From assembly GCA_028282505.1 (NCBI GenBank), contig JANQHV010000031.1, forward strand, positions 1 through 36,767: a stretch of DNA of 36,767 nt. The letters run 5' to 3'. Source of the stretch: SAR324 cluster bacterium (GTDB lineage Bacteria; SAR324; NAC60-12). Shown piece by piece: positions 9,140 through 18,993 of the stretch. The translations under genes were made by a program, and so were the position numbers. Positions within the stretch are counted from its first letter, which is position 1; the number at the start of each line of letters is the position of its first letter. The notes under the pieces were generated by a model, which was not told the origin of the DNA, searched no databases, and saw nothing but the letters and a program-made list of their open reading frames with translations.

Positions 9140-10981
9140 TTACAATTCTGGTTCCTGGATTCGAATATCCGTAATTTTACTACCAGGAAAGGTTTTTAAA
9201 ATCATTTGGGTGGTCGCGTCGTCTCGAGCAACCCCACGCTTTCGCTCCCGTTCTGCATCCAATAACTGCTGCTGTTTTTCGGCCAGTGTTAAGGACATGG
9301 AAGACAATGGGGAGTCCTGAATCAGGATCTCCATCGAAGATTGAAAAAAATCCTGTGCCAATCCATGCAAAGATTTCTGCTGCTCTCCCGCTAACATTTT
9401 AGCAAACTGAATTTCACGAAATCCTATCTGGATTTTCTGCTCATTTATTTCCAATACCACAGCATGTTTTAAAACACCACCTATTCTAGGAGAAGACTGT
9501 TGAACATAAGCCACAAAATTTTCCCATTTCCTTGGTGGAAACAGTTCCTTCTCATTTTTCTCAATCAATCTGGCAGGAGAGGAAGGCTGACTTTCTGTCT
9601 GTTCCAACAAAGTTTCCTGTGCTGATGGTGGGGATTCTGGTGCTTTGGTAACTACTTCCTTTGGGGATTCTGGTGCTTTGGTAACTGGTTTCGTTACCGG
9701 CTGAGGTGCTGTTTTTTTAAATACAGGAGCCCTCTCGGATACAATACTGGGAGACACCGATTGCTTTTGATAAGCTGGAGGGGAAGCTTTGGCAACCTGG
9801 GGTGTTCCTCCTTGACTTCCTCCACTGCCTTGCAAATTCTGCACTTGATTTAATAAATCAGGAATACCAACCAGGGGTTGCACCGAGGTAATTTGCATCA
9901 ACGCCATTTCAAAACAAATTTGAGCATGAGTGCTGCGCTTTATACGTTCTTCCAATTCCAATAAAATATGAAATACCTGCTGCAACTCATCCATTGTGAC
10001 AGCCGTACTGATTGTCTGATACTGTGCCAATTCCTCTTGAGAGATGTCCTGAAATAGTGTGGGTGGTACTTTTCCTGAACTATCCATCAATGTGCGAACC
10101 AGAGAAATCGTTTTAACCGACTGCATTATTTCTGAAAGAATATCTTGGTAATCATGACCATGCTGTTGCATCGCATAAAAAGCCTCCATGGCTTCTGCAG
10201 GTTTCTTCTGAAGCAGGGCCTTCAATAATCGAAAACGGACTTGAGTATCCATCATTCCCAGAATTTTTGCGACTTCCTCATCGCTTGCAGAAACCCCCGC
10301 ATAACTGATCACTTGATCAATGGCAGTCAAAGAATCACGCATTCCACCCACAGCATGCTTTGCAATCATTTCCAGTGCTTTCCGGGATAACTCGATTTTT
10401 TCATCCTGTGTGACCTTCTCTAAATAATCCACTATCTTGCCAAGTGGAATACGGACAAAATCATAGCGTTGGCAACGAGAGATGATGGTCTGCGGAATTT
10501 TATGAGGGTCGGTAGTGGCGAGAATAAATTTCACATGAGGAGGCGGTTCTTCCAATGTCTTCAAGAGAGCATTGAATGATTCCAATGTCAGCATGTGTGC
10601 TTCGTCAATAATATATACCTTGTATCGACAATTGGCGGGTGCATACTTGACATTCTCCCGTAACTCCCGAATGTTATCAATACCCCTGTTGGAGGCAGCA
10701 TCAATTTCAAACACATCGGGAGAAGCATTGTCTGTAATCTCTGCACAATTCTGACACTCATTACAAGGGTTAGCTTGCTGAGGATTGAGACAATTGATAG
10801 CTTTCGTCAATATCCGTGCCGCACTGGTCTTTCCTACTCCACGAGACCCCGTGAACAAAAAAGCATGACTGACTCGATTGGCAATGATCGCATTTTTGAG
10901 TATCTGGGCACTGGTCTCTTGTCCAATCAGATCATCAAATCGGGTAGGTCTTAGTTTGCGGGCAAGAACAACATACGACAT
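9140..10981 (-). CDS. dnaX: DNA polymerase III subunit gamma/tau
   Basis: MSYVVLARKLRPTRFDDLIGQE..FTGSRGVGKTSAARILTKAINC.. four Cys zinc module, IDEAHMLT; true start taken at MSYVV (10981), not the track start at 11131, which runs through the SRP RNA. Confidence 0.95.
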   Translation of the reverse strand: MSYVVLARKLRPTRFDDLIGQETSAQILKNAIIANRVSHAFLFTGSRGVGKTSAARILTKAINCLNPQQANPCNECQNCAEITDNASPDVFEIDAASNRGIDNIRELRENVKYAPANCRYKVYIIDEAHMLTLESFNALLKTLEEPPPHVKFILATTDPHKIPQTIISRCQRYDFVRIPLGKIVDYLEKVTQDEKIELSRKALEMIAKHAVGGMRDSLTAIDQVISYAGVSASDEEVAKILGMMDTQVRFRLLKALLQKKPAEAMEAFYAMQQHGHDYQDILSEIMQSVKTISLVRTLMDSSGKVPPTLFQDISQEELAQYQTISTAVTMDELQQVFHILLELEERIKRSTHAQICFEMALMQITSVQPLVGIPDLLNQVQNLQGSGGSQGGTPQVAKASPPAYQKQSVSPSIVSERAPVFKKTAPQPVTKPVTKAPESPKEVVTKAPESPPSAQETLLEQTESQPSSPARLIEKNEKELFPPRKWENFVAYVQQSSPRIGGVLKHAVVLEINEQKIQIGFREIQFAKMLAGEQQKSLHGLAQDFFQSSMEILIQDSPLSSMSLTLAEKQQQLLDAERERKRGVARDDATTQMILKTFPGSKITDIRIQEPEL

Positions 10982-11000
10982 AGAGACCACTATCTCAAAT

Positions 11001-11096
11001 GGGTGGCTGAGTTTCGCGGCACATCTCCAGAGTCTTAGTGCTGCTTCCGTTAGGACCTGACACGGTTCGAAACTTTCAATTGCGCGAAACCCAACC
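11001..11096 (-). ncRNA. ffs: Bacterial small SRP RNA (4.5S RNA)
   Basis: Reverse strand GGTTGGGTTTCGCG...GTGTCAGGTCCTAACGGAAGCAGCACTAAG...CGCGAAACTCAGCCACCC: conserved GUCAGGUCC/GGAAGCAGC apical domain plus pairing GGGTTTCGCG/CGCGAAACTC ends. Confidence 0.92.
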
Positions 11097-11159
11097 ATAT
11101 CTTGGGTAATCAGTTCCAAGATAGCAAACAAGATTTTCTATTCTTGGATTTACTGATTT

Positions 11160-11249
<90 letters not shown>

Positions 11250-11499
11250 TACTCAAAACGACAAAGATCCTCTTTTGAGGGCGGTATGAGTTTTTAATAA
11301 TGCTAAACTATTTATGATATATGACCAGCCTCACGATTTCAAGCCGTTTTCCAATCCATTTCTCATAATTTGTGCAATGCTCCCTTAAGAAAAGGAAAGA
11401 ATCCTTCTGAAAATCTTTTATTTTGAATCGTTTAATGATAATTTTAGTGTCCTTCAATTCTTTTACAAATTATCCACCTTTTTAGATATAGGTCTATCT

Positions 11500-12504
11500 A
11501 TGAGTCAGCATGTTGCTATTGTTGGTGCGACTGGTGCAGTCGGCACAGAATTTATGAAACTATTGGAAGCCCGTAATTATCCACTGAAAAGTTTAAAACT
11601 CCTGGCCTCTGCCAGATCTGCTGGAAAGACTCTTTCTTTCCAGGGAGAAACGTTGGAAGTCCAAGAACTCACCCCGACCTCTTTTCAAGGAATTGATCTG
11701 GCTTTCTTTTCAGCAGGAGGGGATCGCAGTAAAGAATTTGCCCCACATGCGGTTGATGCAGGAGCATTGGTCATCGACAACAGTAGCGCCTTTCGCATGG
11801 AAGAAAATGTTCCACTCGTGGTACCAGAAGTGAACCCTGAAGCAGCCAAAAAACATCAGGGAATCATCGCCAACCCAAACTGTTCAACCATTCAAATGGT
11901 AGTGGCCCTGGCTCCACTGCATCAGGCAGCTCATATCAAACGAGTGGTGGTTTCCACATACCAGGCGGCTTCTGGAGCAGGAGCTTCCGGAATGCAAGAA
12001 TTACTAGATCAAGTAAAAGCGTATAACCAGGGAGAACCATTGACCCCAGAGGTTTTTCAAGCCCAGATTCTCTTTAATGTCATTCCTCACATTGATGTGT
12101 TCATGGACAACGGTTACACCAAAGAAGAAATGAAAATGGTTTATGAAACACAAAAAATCATGTCAGCGCCTGACATGCAAATTGCTGCAAACTGTGTTCG
12201 GGTACCTGTGCTGCGCTCTCATTCTGAAGCAATCAATGTTGAAACTGAAAAGAAACTGACCGTTGAAGAAGCACGCAATCTTTTCTCCAATGCTCCCGGT
12301 ATTGTTGTCAAAGATATCCGAGAGGCTGGAGGGTATCCTTTACCTTGGGATGTGACCGAAACTTACGAAACCTATGTTGGCCGTATCCGGGAAGACATTT
12401 CTACACCAAATGGCCTAGCCTTTTGGGTCGTGGCGGATCAACTATACAAAGGAGCGGCTTTGAACGCCTTGCAAATTGCCGAATGGCTTCGTGACAATGC
12501 TTAA
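11500..12504 (+). CDS. asd: Aspartate-semialdehyde dehydrogenase
   Basis: VAIVGATGAVGTEFM, FFSAGGDRSKEFAP, NPNCSTIQMV active-site Cys. Confidence 0.95.
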   Translation: MSQHVAIVGATGAVGTEFMKLLEARNYPLKSLKLLASARSAGKTLSFQGETLEVQELTPTSFQGIDLAFFSAGGDRSKEFAPHAVDAGALVIDNSSAFRMEENVPLVVPEVNPEAAKKHQGIIANPNCSTIQMVVALAPLHQAAHIKRVVVSTYQAASGAGASGMQELLDQVKAYNQGEPLTPEVFQAQILFNVIPHIDVFMDNGYTKEEMKMVYETQKIMSAPDMQIAANCVRVPVLRSHSEAINVETEKKLTVEEARNLFSNAPGIVVKDIREAGGYPLPWDVTETYETYVGRIREDISTPNGLAFWVVADQLYKGAALNALQIAEWLRDNA

Positions 12505-12621
12505 AAGAATTGTTTTTTTTAGAAAGTGGAAATGAATTTTCCAGCACCAATAGGAGAAAGGGGTTTATAAAAATTTATGCCAGCAACTTAACAAATTTTG
12601 ATTAGAAAAGATGTAACTGTA

Positions 12622-14721
12622 TCATTCAGGCTTGCTTTCCATGCTAGCTTGTAATGCTTTCAGATTTCTTCCGGCATTATGGTGATTGGGCTGAAGTTGT
12701 AGTGCTTTTTGAAACGCTTGGATAGCAGCAGAGCGGTTGCCTAATATCTGATGCGCAATACCCAGGTTGTTATAGTTATCCGGTTCCTGGGGTGCCAACT
12801 GGATGGTCATCAACAGATGAGGGAGTGCTTGCCGTGGCTGATTAGCCTGTAGCCACAAAGCTCCCAAATAAAAATGAGCAGCAGGGGAAGCAGGATTCTT
12901 CTCCACGGCATATTGAAAATGCTGGAATGCTTCTGCCTGTTGTCCTAGATGGATATTCACCTTCCCCAATACTTCATGGACTCCAGTATCCTCCGGCTTT
13001 CTCTGCATTGCTTCTAACAGCAGGGGCAGCGCATCCTGCCATCTCTTCAATTGCGTATAAAGTTGCCCCAGCTCATAGTAAGCTTGAAACCCAATTTCTC
13101 CCCAATCCCAATAGGGATACTGCTTTTCCAAAGATAGCAATTCCTGGTATTCAACAATGCTCTGCTCAGGAAGTTGATTGCGTACATAAAATCGGGCCAG
13201 GCTGATTTGTGAATGCACAGAAGCTCGATTCATTTGCAGAGATTTTTGAGCATACAGGATAGCAGCAGTGTAATGTTTTTCCTGGGCATAGGCATAACCC
13301 AGGTTATACAAAACTCTGGATTTATAAGGAGAGGTCTGAATAGCATCTTTCCACAAGCTCAACAAATCTTGATGGACTTCCACACGTTTCCATGTTCCGA
13401 TAATACCCAAACCAACTAAAATAATGACAAACACTTTGAGGCTGGTTGGATACACTCTAGTTCGAGAAGAATTTTGATAAGATGCTTCTCGATCACTTTG
13501 CTGAGTAACAAGCAATCGTACCGTTGGATTTTTAAACAGCCAACATAAAAGACTGGCCACAATCAAAATCCCACCAGCAGCAGGAAGATAGGTTTTATAT
13601 TCCACAAAGACATCTCTTTCCGGCACAATCATATAAGGAGCTAAGCTGATATAAAACCAGCCAACCCCCAGAGACAACAAAATATTTCTTCTCTTCGCTG
13701 CCCAATAGGCCAATCCCAGAATGACTAGGTGCACAGCAAAGCTGAACAATGCCCAAACATCGAAAAACGCATAAGAAATTGAAAAACCATGGTCAACACT
13801 CATCCACTGCGGTAGAGGTAAGATCAGCAGTTTCCAATAATGTATTAAAACTCGCAACATTGTCTGCCAATGGGGCCACATACCCCACAGATGTTTCGAT
13901 CCAAAACCAATAAAGGCACTATCCTCAAACAAATGGGACGCATTGTTCAGATAAATTCCCATGACTGCTCCAAAAATCACCAACCATAACGCTACCCACT
14001 TCAGAAAATTGCGCTGACGCTCTGGATTCGGTACTCGGATGATTCCCTCGTACCACAATGGAATCAGCAAAGCTGCCAATACGGCTTCTTTACATTTAAA
14101 TGCCAGCCAAAAACACAACAATGTAGTACCAAACCACCACCAACGTTTTGTTGAATGGGAAAGGTGAGAACGCAGTTGCAAATAACTCAAAAATGCCAAT
14201 AAATAAAACATTGTTGCTAACAGCCCACTGCGTTGAGTGATATAGAGTACTGAAGCAGACATCAGAGGATGGACAGCAAAAAGAGACGCACCACTGCAGG
14301 CAATCCACCAAAGAGGAAAATATGGTGTTTTCGTAATGGCCGATTGACTGATAAGCTCTAATTGTACAGGGAGTAAACGCAAAATCAGAAAAAAAACCAG
14401 AAAAGTATTGAATGCATGAATGCACGTGTTGACAAGATGATATCCCTGCACTGCAAAACCATGAACAACATAGTTCAGGTGCAGCGTCAACAGAGAAAGA
14501 GCACGTCCTGAAGAGAAAGGTCTTGCCAATGAGCGTATGATTTCGGCAAAATTTGGAAGTATCTGATTGTCGAGGATAAATACCTGGTCATCGAAATGGA
14601 AAGGCCCCTCCAGGGAACCATAATATGCTAACCAGGTCAGACCGAATAGCCAGACAAATGCCACAGTAGTCGGCCAGCTTTTCATGTTTTTTGCCATTCG
14701 ATCACAAATGGGGAACAACAA
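12622..14721 (-). CDS. TMTC-like multi-pass membrane protein with C-terminal TPR repeats
   Basis: Hydrophobic N-terminus with FHFDDQVFILDN; repeated TPR units (e.g. DNYNNLGIAHQILGNRSAAIQAFQKALQLQP) at the C-terminus. Confidence 0.85.
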   Translation of the reverse strand: MLFPICDRMAKNMKSWPTTVAFVWLFGLTWLAYYGSLEGPFHFDDQVFILDNQILPNFAEIIRSLARPFSSGRALSLLTLHLNYVVHGFAVQGYHLVNTCIHAFNTFLVFFLILRLLPVQLELISQSAITKTPYFPLWWIACSGASLFAVHPLMSASVLYITQRSGLLATMFYLLAFLSYLQLRSHLSHSTKRWWWFGTTLLCFWLAFKCKEAVLAALLIPLWYEGIIRVPNPERQRNFLKWVALWLVIFGAVMGIYLNNASHLFEDSAFIGFGSKHLWGMWPHWQTMLRVLIHYWKLLILPLPQWMSVDHGFSISYAFFDVWALFSFAVHLVILGLAYWAAKRRNILLSLGVGWFYISLAPYMIVPERDVFVEYKTYLPAAGGILIVASLLCWLFKNPTVRLLVTQQSDREASYQNSSRTRVYPTSLKVFVIILVGLGIIGTWKRVEVHQDLLSLWKDAIQTSPYKSRVLYNLGYAYAQEKHYTAAILYAQKSLQMNRASVHSQISLARFYVRNQLPEQSIVEYQELLSLEKQYPYWDWGEIGFQAYYELGQLYTQLKRWQDALPLLLEAMQRKPEDTGVHEVLGKVNIHLGQQAEAFQHFQYAVEKNPASPAAHFYLGALWLQANQPRQALPHLLMTIQLAPQEPDNYNNLGIAHQILGNRSAAIQAFQKALQLQPNHHNAGRNLKALQASMESKPE

Positions 14722-14736
14722 AGAGGAAAAGGAGTG

Positions 14737-14910
14737 TTACAATAATTTGACAAGAGTGGCAACAACACTTATTCCAATAACCAGCATGCCACCAAGTCGT
14801 ACCGTAAGATCATGTTCTAACTGGATTTCCAATTCTTTCATATCGCGACGAAGAGAGGTCTCTAATTTTTTTATAGCATGTTGCCAACAACTTAACAAAT
14901 TTTGATTCAT
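14737..14910 (-). CDS. Small coiled-coil + C-terminal TM protein (57 aa), below the ORF-track cutoff
   Basis: Reverse-strand translation MNQNLLSCWQHAIKKLETSLRRDMKELEIQLEHDLTVRLGGMLVIGISVVATLVKLL*; resembles the common '..ELRLTVRLGGM..ALVKLL' membrane-anchored coiled-coil proteins. Confidence 0.6.
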   Translation of the reverse strand: MNQNLLSCWQHAIKKLETSLRRDMKELEIQLEHDLTVRLGGMLVIGISVVATLVKLL

Positions 14911-14919
14911 AAATACCTA

Positions 14920-16410
14920 TCAACTAGAAGTAACCAGTTTGGTGGAGATTTTCAATCGTTTGCGGATTATCTGGGATGTCGTGTCAATGATCATATTCAA
15001 GAGGGCTGTGATCAGAATCAGAAAAACAGCTTTGTCCATTTTGTCATCGGAAATAGCACTATCAATATAAAAACCAAGGGTATAGATCCCCAGAATTCCC
15101 AAAATGGCAGACTCCCGCATCATCACCTCCCAGCGATAAAAGAGGAAAGCCAGAAATTGCCCATACACCCTGGGCAATACTTCAAAAAAATAGCGATTGA
15201 TTTTCCCTTTGGGAGCATCGGCTCTCAGTTGAATCAGGTCAGCATTTTGTCCTGTTAAATGTCCTAAAATTGCTCCATTGTGCAGACCAATTGCCAAAAT
15301 AGCGGGTAACATAGAGGGACCCCACAGTTGAAGAAATGCATAGGCCAGAATATATTCCGGAGTGGTTCGGATGATAATCAAAATATAACGGGAAAAATGC
15401 TTAGGAAACCCTTGTTGAAAATGCCGGCAAACCAATGGAAACGCCAACAGCGTCAGCACACCTGTCCCCACCAACACAATCTGTGTCAGCACAACAGTTT
15501 CCCATACTCCAGCAAACCCTTCTGTTTGAAGAATATCCTGTCCCCAGCCCCAAACCTGATCCCAGGAAAATGATATATCCTGAGTACCACTCAACACTCC
15601 TTCCCGTCGCATGGGCCAGGGTAAAATTTCATATGTAAAAAAACGGGTGACATTGCCCCAGGATAAGGAAATCTCTTTGGAAATGAAGGCAAATGCCAAA
15701 ACCACATAGAGCCAGGAAATTTTTTCTTTAACCCAATACTTCAACGAGGCAATCAAGAAATAAAAGCAATACAGGATTGCGAACACTTCTGAGTACAGTC
15801 CTTCTCGAAAAGCTGTTTCTAAATGAAATCCCAGCGTAGGCAACCCGACAAATCCTAGAATTGCACTGGAGCGTAACGCACACTCCAGACGATATGACGA
15901 GTAGTGCTTGATATCAGCATAGATAACCGGCAAAACGCCATAAAAAAAACGACTGATGGGATGAGTCTGAAATGGAACACCAGCCAGTGGGGAGTGGTCG
16001 GATTCTTGTCGAATTTCGGCATAAACCTTGGCAAAAATCCCGGTGTACGGTACCGCAATCGCCAAAACACCACAGAGTGGATTCAGTCCAACGACTGGTA
16101 AAAAAATAAGCGCCCAAAAAATTTCATGAACTGCACGAATGAATGCGCAAAACAATCGGACTGGTTTCCATTCAAAGAAAAACGCCAGAACCGAGCCCAT
16201 GACAATGGAAAGAAAAATTCCACAAAACGCAAAAATCACCGTATTGAGAAACGCTTGCTTGACTTCATAAACTGCCATAAAATCAGGAGTCACCGCCCCA
16301 ATAGCCAAGCGCTGTAATTCTTGCCAGGGATGCAGAGTAGTTACCTCCAAATCTGCCACAAAAAAAAACGCACAAGCGATTGAGACAAACAGAAGGCTTG
16401 TTTTTAACAC
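14920..16410 (-). CDS. PhnE-like ABC permease, two permease modules fused in one chain
   Basis: Two hydrophobic halves with PhnE-like coupling motifs (HEIFWALIFLPVVGLNPLCGVLAIAVPYTGIFAKVYAEI and PEYILAYAFLQLWGPSMLPAILAIGLHNGAILGHLTG). Confidence 0.85.
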   Translation of the reverse strand: MLKTSLLFVSIACAFFFVADLEVTTLHPWQELQRLAIGAVTPDFMAVYEVKQAFLNTVIFAFCGIFLSIVMGSVLAFFFEWKPVRLFCAFIRAVHEIFWALIFLPVVGLNPLCGVLAIAVPYTGIFAKVYAEIRQESDHSPLAGVPFQTHPISRFFYGVLPVIYADIKHYSSYRLECALRSSAILGFVGLPTLGFHLETAFREGLYSEVFAILYCFYFLIASLKYWVKEKISWLYVVLAFAFISKEISLSWGNVTRFFTYEILPWPMRREGVLSGTQDISFSWDQVWGWGQDILQTEGFAGVWETVVLTQIVLVGTGVLTLLAFPLVCRHFQQGFPKHFSRYILIIIRTTPEYILAYAFLQLWGPSMLPAILAIGLHNGAILGHLTGQNADLIQLRADAPKGKINRYFFEVLPRVYGQFLAFLFYRWEVMMRESAILGILGIYTLGFYIDSAISDDKMDKAVFLILITALLNMIIDTTSQIIRKRLKISTKLVTSS

Positions 16411-17057
16411 GGTTGGTACAGTTGAGAAAGCAGACGATCATCGACTTTTTCAGGCGGCATATCAAAAATTACCTGGCCAAGGCGCATACCAATGATGCGT
16501 TCAGCAAACTGCAGTGCCAAATCGACGGAGTGCAAAGAAAGAATAACCGTTTTTGTGGTACGAGTGATTAACTGCAACACCGTTCCCGCTTGATGGGGGT
16601 CGATAGAAGAGACAGGTTCATCGGCGAACAAAGTGTCCACCTGCCGAAACATAGCCCTGGCAATGGCCGTGCGCTGCTGTTGTCCACCAGACAATGCCCC
16701 TACCCGTTTGAACATATTTTCGGCCATGCCCAAAGAATCAAGAATGGGATAAATCTTCTCGATCTCCTTCTTTTGTGGTTTAAGCAGATTTAACAAATTG
16801 TAAGTTGTCCGATGGTGATCCAAACGCCCCATATAGACATTATGGAAAACCGATAATTGAGGCACCAGCGCATAATGTTGATGGACAAATGCGGAAGACT
16901 GCTTTTCCAATTCATATAAGGTATAGAGCAGTGTCGTTTTTCCTGCACCACTTGGTCCAATGAGAGCGACTTTTTCTCCCTCCTGGATATGAACGGTAAT
17001 GTTTTTCAAAGCCAATGTATCTTTGTATGAAACACTGACATCTTGTAAGCGAAACAT
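16404..17057 (-). CDS. PhnC-like ABC transporter ATP-binding protein
   Basis: Walker A GPSGAGKTT, signature LSGGQQQRTAIARAM, Walker B LFADEPVSSID. Confidence 0.92.
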   Translation of the reverse strand: MFRLQDVSVSYKDTLALKNITVHIQEGEKVALIGPSGAGKTTLLYTLYELEKQSSAFVHQHYALVPQLSVFHNVYMGRLDHHRTTYNLLNLLKPQKKEIEKIYPILDSLGMAENMFKRVGALSGGQQQRTAIARAMFRQVDTLFADEPVSSIDPHQAGTVLQLITRTTKTVILSLHSVDLALQFAERIIGMRLGQVIFDMPPEKVDDRLLSQLYQPC

Positions 17058-17058
17058 A

Positions 17059-17916
17059 CTATTTTTCTATAATTCCGACTTCTATTGCCGTTTCCAAAAT
17101 AGTAGCGTACATAGAATTGTCTGCTTTGATAAATTGTTTACGAGGGAAAGAATCGAGCAACGTCTTATCATGCATGGTAATCAAAGCATCCTGCAATTTG
17201 CTGGTAAAACCTTGACCAAATTTTTTATCCGCATCTCCACGTACTGTCCAATTATAGTCCACATAGGTTGGAGTTTTCCAAATGATTTGAACCTGGCTGG
17301 TGTCTATCTTTCCTTCCTTCAACTCATGTTTCCAGACTTTGAAATTGACAGCGCCGACCTGATAACTGCCAGACTGAACCAAGGCAATCGTTTTGGAATG
17401 ATCCCCACTAAAACCAACGCGTTTGAAAATGGATTTTGGTGCTTTTTGGAAATGCTGGCGGATGAAATATTCCGGCATCAAACGCCCCGAAGTTGAGCCT
17501 TTTGAACCAAAAGTAAATGTTTTGCCTGCAATGGATTTAGGAAATTCATCAGAAGGTTGAAACCCTGTACTGGCATGTGCAATGAAATAAGTTTCAAAAT
17601 ATTGGTCTTCCTCTCCCTGTGCAATTGCCTGGGAACCAGGTACTGCACGACGAGCTTGAACTCCGGAAAGCCCGCCAAACCAAGCTAACTGCACCTGATC
17701 ATTTTTAAAAGCATTGACTGAAGCACTATATGATTTAACAGGAATGTACTTGACATCGACCTTCAGACGATTAGCAAGATACTGGGCCACCTTTCCAAAA
17801 CGTTGCTCCAAACGGGCAGTATTCTGATCAGGAATTGCAGTGAAACGAAGAGTTTGTGCCTGAGCCCAGGCACTGAATAATAACATCACCAAACAACCTG
17901 CAATCAATTTTTTCAT
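17059..17916 (-). CDS. PhnD-like periplasmic substrate-binding protein, putative selenate-type (ABC_peri_selen-like)
   Basis: Signal peptide; LRFTAIPDQNTARLEQRFGKVAQYL, VQLAWFGGLSGVQARRAVPGSQAIAQG, FTFGSKGSTSGRLMPEYF. Confidence 0.8.
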   Translation of the reverse strand: MKKLIAGCLVMLLFSAWAQAQTLRFTAIPDQNTARLEQRFGKVAQYLANRLKVDVKYIPVKSYSASVNAFKNDQVQLAWFGGLSGVQARRAVPGSQAIAQGEEDQYFETYFIAHASTGFQPSDEFPKSIAGKTFTFGSKGSTSGRLMPEYFIRQHFQKAPKSIFKRVGFSGDHSKTIALVQSGSYQVGAVNFKVWKHELKEGKIDTSQVQIIWKTPTYVDYNWTVRGDADKKFGQGFTSKLQDALITMHDKTLLDSFPRKQFIKADNSMYATILETAIEVGIIEK

Positions 17917-18077
17917 TTTTACTCCTGAGATAAAAGATTATCCAAAGATAGTGAATTCGACTAAGTAAGATTAAAAAATCATTGATAGAATTATCCAATA
18001 TATAGTATAGGAATGTCAAATAGGTTGTTTTGATAAGAACAAGTATTCCATAGAAAAATCCAATAACTTGTGAAATA

Positions 18078-18971
18078 TTGATGAAATTACAATACTTAGA
18101 AATTTTTGTTTCTGTTTATAAAAATAGGAGCTTTTCCAAAGCCTCAGAACATTTTTATATCAGCCAGCCCACGGTTAGCGAGCATATCAAAAACCTGGAA
18201 AATGAACTGGGATACAAGTTGTTCGACAGACTGGGACGTACAATTATCCCAACCAGAGAAGCAGATACTATCTATCCCAAAGCGGTACAAATTCTGGAAA
18301 ACATAGAAGATCTCATTGCAACCGGTTCTTCGACAAACAATGAAATTCATGGCAAGCTCATTATTGGAGCAAGCACTATCCCAGGAACCTACGTCTTGCC
18401 AGAAATCTTGCTGGAATTTCACAAACAAAACCCCAAAGTTTTCTTTGAAACAATTATAGAAGATTCCAGAAAAATCACAGATATGGTATTAAATCATGAA
18501 TTGTTACTGGGTATTGTTGGAGCAGTCATGGCACCTGAAAAATTATACCATTTTCCATTTATCAAAGATGAACTGATTCTTGCCTGTTCTGCAAAACTAC
18601 TGAAAAAAAACACAATCATCCTCCAAGAAATATTCGATGTCCCTTTTGTATTCAGAGAAGCAGGATCAGGTACTCAAAGCAATGTCGATCTTTTCTTCGA
18701 AAAGCATGAAATCGACAGGGCACAATTACAAGTGATTGGGACAATGGGTTCCACTGATGCAATAAAACAGACATTACAAAAAGGATTAGGTGCCTCAATT
18801 CTTTCAAGAATAGCTATTCAAAAAGAACTCCAAGAAGGAAGTCTCAAAGAAATCAAAATCAAAAATTTAAAGATGAATAGAAAATTTTACCTGATTACTC
18901 ATAAAAAACGAACATTACCAACTCCTTTCAGGGAGTTCTGTCACTATATCCAATATCATACCTCTCATTAA
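18078..18971 (+). CDS. LysR-family transcriptional regulator, divergent from the transporter operon
   Basis: FVSVYKNRSFSKASEHFYISQPTVSEHIKNLENELGYKLFDRLGR HTH; GASTIPGTYVLPEIL; FREAGSGTQ, similar to the selenium-metabolism-associated LysR group. Confidence 0.85.
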   Translation: MMKLQYLEIFVSVYKNRSFSKASEHFYISQPTVSEHIKNLENELGYKLFDRLGRTIIPTREADTIYPKAVQILENIEDLIATGSSTNNEIHGKLIIGASTIPGTYVLPEILLEFHKQNPKVFFETIIEDSRKITDMVLNHELLLGIVGAVMAPEKLYHFPFIKDELILACSAKLLKKNTIILQEIFDVPFVFREAGSGTQSNVDLFFEKHEIDRAQLQVIGTMGSTDAIKQTLQKGLGASILSRIAIQKELQEGSLKEIKIKNLKMNRKFYLITHKKRTLPTPFREFCHYIQYHTSH

Positions 18972-18993
18972 TCCTTTGGTAGAAAGTCATATC

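Noticed and set aside
10982-11131. N-terminal extension of dnaX in the ORF track
   Set aside because: Overlaps the SRP RNA; MSYVVLARKLRPTRFDDLIGQ is the normal DnaX start.
14096-14425. 109-aa ORF antisense-frame within the TMTC-like gene
   Set aside because: Alternative frame of a well-supported CDS with no motif.
15328-16317. Several plus-strand ORFs inside the permease gene
   Set aside because: Opposite-strand shadow ORFs, Gln/Asn/Lys-rich, no recognisable domains.
14920-17916. Annotating the ABC operon as phosphonate transport (phnCDE)
   Set aside because: No C-P lyase or phosphonatase genes; fused permease and binding-protein motifs fit the putative selenate-type family better. Substrate still unproven.
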